From an uncultured Alphaproteobacteria bacterium (lineage in GTDB: Bacteria > Pseudomonadota > Alphaproteobacteria > Rickettsiales > UBA1997), in assembly GCA_903898475.1 (NCBI GenBank), contig CAIUFU010000038.1, positions 1-6,841 of the forward strand: a stretch of 6,841 nucleotides of DNA, given 5' to 3'. Within the stretch, counting starts at the first letter, position 1, and every line of letters begins with the position of its first letter. Of this stretch, positions 5,982-6,841 are shown piece by piece. A program made the translations under genes and the position numbers. Under the pieces are notes generated by a model that ran no database searches, was not told the DNA's origin, and worked only from the letters and a program-made list of their open reading frames with translations.

Positions 5982-6841
5982 GACGCAACTTTCGCGCAGT
6001 TTTTCAGCGCGCTTTTCTTCCCTCGTAGTTTTTAATTTCATTTCAATTTTCGCCATGACTTTCATCAAGAAAAACTTTCGTTACAAGCCGTCTTTGCTTA
6101 AGCCAATCTCTGCTGTTGTAGCAGTGATTTTGCTAGCAGTTGGCACTTACTATTTCGTTAGTAAAAAATCAGATGCTCCAAAAGCAGCAGATGGTCAAGA
6201 AGCTGTTTCAAGCGGTCTAGATAAAGACCAAAAGGTTAGAACCGTTGGTGATGTTGAAGAAGTAATGGCAAAATGGGTTGAAGCCAATCCTAAATTGATC
6301 ATCATGGCTCTACAAAACATGCAAAGAAAAGCTCAAGAAGATCAAATGAAAGATGCCGGAAAAAATATCGGCACTAAAAAAGACGAGCTATTCAATGATA
6401 AAAGCTCACCACAACATGCTCCATCAGGATATGATGTGACAGTAGTTGAATTCTTCGACTATGCTTGTGGCTATTGCAAAAAAGCCAATGCAACAGTTAA
6501 CGAACTTTTGAAAGAAGACAAAAAAGTTAGAGTCGTTTTCAAAGAATTTCCAATTCTTGGTCAACCTTCTTTCGAAATGGCATCAGTTGCAATCGCAGTT
6601 AACATTGCTTCTCCTTCTTCTTACGTGAAATTTCATGATGCTCTGATGAAGTCTCAAGAAAAAGGCAAAGCAGCAGCACTTAAAGCTGCTAAATCGGCTG
6701 GAGCTAATGTTGCAAAAGTTGAAGAAATTTTAAGCAAAGACAAAGCTAAAATTGACAAAATCCTTCAAGAAAACTTAGCACTTGGTGGCACGATCGGAAT
6801 CAACGGAACTCCAGGTTTCGTAATCGGCGAAGAATTGATCC
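5980..6841 (+). CDS. DsbA-family thiol-disulfide oxidoreductase, ScsC/Com1-like (3' end outside the window)
   Basis: Open from ATG 5980 to the window edge: 287 codons plus one base and no stop, so partial at the C terminus. It is predicted to be a membrane-anchored extracytoplasmic thioredoxin-fold protein that forms or shuffles disulfides. A hydrophobic anchor lies at about 43-60 (ISAVVAVILLAVGTYYFV), preceded by basic residues KKNFRYK. A linker and an ScsC-like helical N-terminal segment follow (about 88-130, TVGDVEEVMAKWVEANPKLI). The thioredoxin core opens VTVVEFFDYACGYC, with active-site cysteines C163 and C166 (CGYC, as in many alphaproteobacterial DsbA/Com1 proteins rather than CPHC). 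The cis-proline loop is GTPGF (P278), so probably only a short C-terminal helix is missing. The first 25 residues include an extra hydrophobic patch (LVVFNFISIF). Starting at M26 (6055) would give a more conventional signal anchor. Oxidase versus isomerase activity cannot be decided. Confidence 0.9.
   Translation, partial: MTQLSRSFSARFSSLVVFNFISIFAMTFIKKNFRYKPSLLKPISAVVAVILLAVGTYYFVSKKSDAPKAADGQEAVSSGLDKDQKVRTVGDVEEVMAKWVEANPKLIIMALQNMQRKAQEDQMKDAGKNIGTKKDELFNDKSSPQHAPSGYDVTVVEFFDYACGYCKKANATVNELLKEDKKVRVVFKEFPILGQPSFEMASVAIAVNIASPSSYVKFHDALMKSQEKGKAAALKAAKSAGANVAKVEEILSKDKAKIDKILQENLALGGTIGINGTPGFVIGEELI
5993..6011. repeat. Short GC-rich hairpin at the 5' end of the dsbA-like gene
   Basis: CGCGC (5993-5997) pairs with GCGCG (6007-6011). 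Inside lie an A-A mismatch, one further G-C pair and a five-T loop. A pyrimidine-rich stretch with four T's follows on the + strand. It lies in codons 5-11 if the gene starts at 5980, or in the leader if it starts at 6055. On the other strand it would be in the rnhB leader. The stem is short, so a role is uncertain. Confidence 0.4.

Noticed and set aside
1..6841. A new defence, mobile or secondary-metabolite system
   Set aside because: All eight genes match known core families, spacing is operon-like, and there are no terminal repeats, recombinases, toxin-antitoxin pairs or repeat arrays.

Overview
The window reads as ordinary core-genome DNA from an AT-leaning alphaproteobacterium. The evidence is the MreB sequence with its alphaproteobacterial-style motifs, the DsbA with a CGYC active site and an ScsC/Com1-like N-terminal segment, and the compact gene set. 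A reduced-genome or host-associated lineage is possible. A full-length LeuA, however, argues against the most reduced Rickettsiales, which lack leucine synthesis. I see no tRNA, rRNA, CRISPR array, transposase, phage gene or sign of recent transfer. Taxonomy is inferred from protein motifs only.

Layout: positions 1-130 are a short non-coding stretch. A rightward block then carries leuA (131-1639), mreB (1648-2688) and mreC (2714-3553). It meets a leftward block end to end with a 4-base overlap. The leftward block, in transcription order, is rnhB (5958-5329), tsaC/yrdC (5342-4740), a membrane-anchored FKBP-like gene (4728-4123) and yciB (4122-3550). Only 21 bases separate the rnhB start from a divergent rightward dsbA-like gene (5980 to beyond the window edge).

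How the genes work together: MreB and MreC form the cytoskeletal and periplasmic core of the rod-shape elongasome, and YciB is an inner-membrane protein linked to envelope synthesis and septation. The FKBP-like protein and the DsbA-like thioredoxin-fold protein are candidate extracytoplasmic folding factors. RnhB (removal of RNA from DNA) and TsaC (tRNA t6A synthesis) are cytoplasmic housekeeping enzymes that share the leftward transcript. LeuA commits carbon to leucine and appears transcriptionally joined to mreB.

No new multi-gene system is apparent. The most unusual signals are: (1) a perfect 17-bp inverted repeat followed by a T run inside the 5' part of mreC; (2) an FKBP-like protein that keeps the fold pattern but lacks several usual active-site residues; (3) very tight divergent and convergent junctions, with an ambiguous dsbA start and no mreD after mreC.
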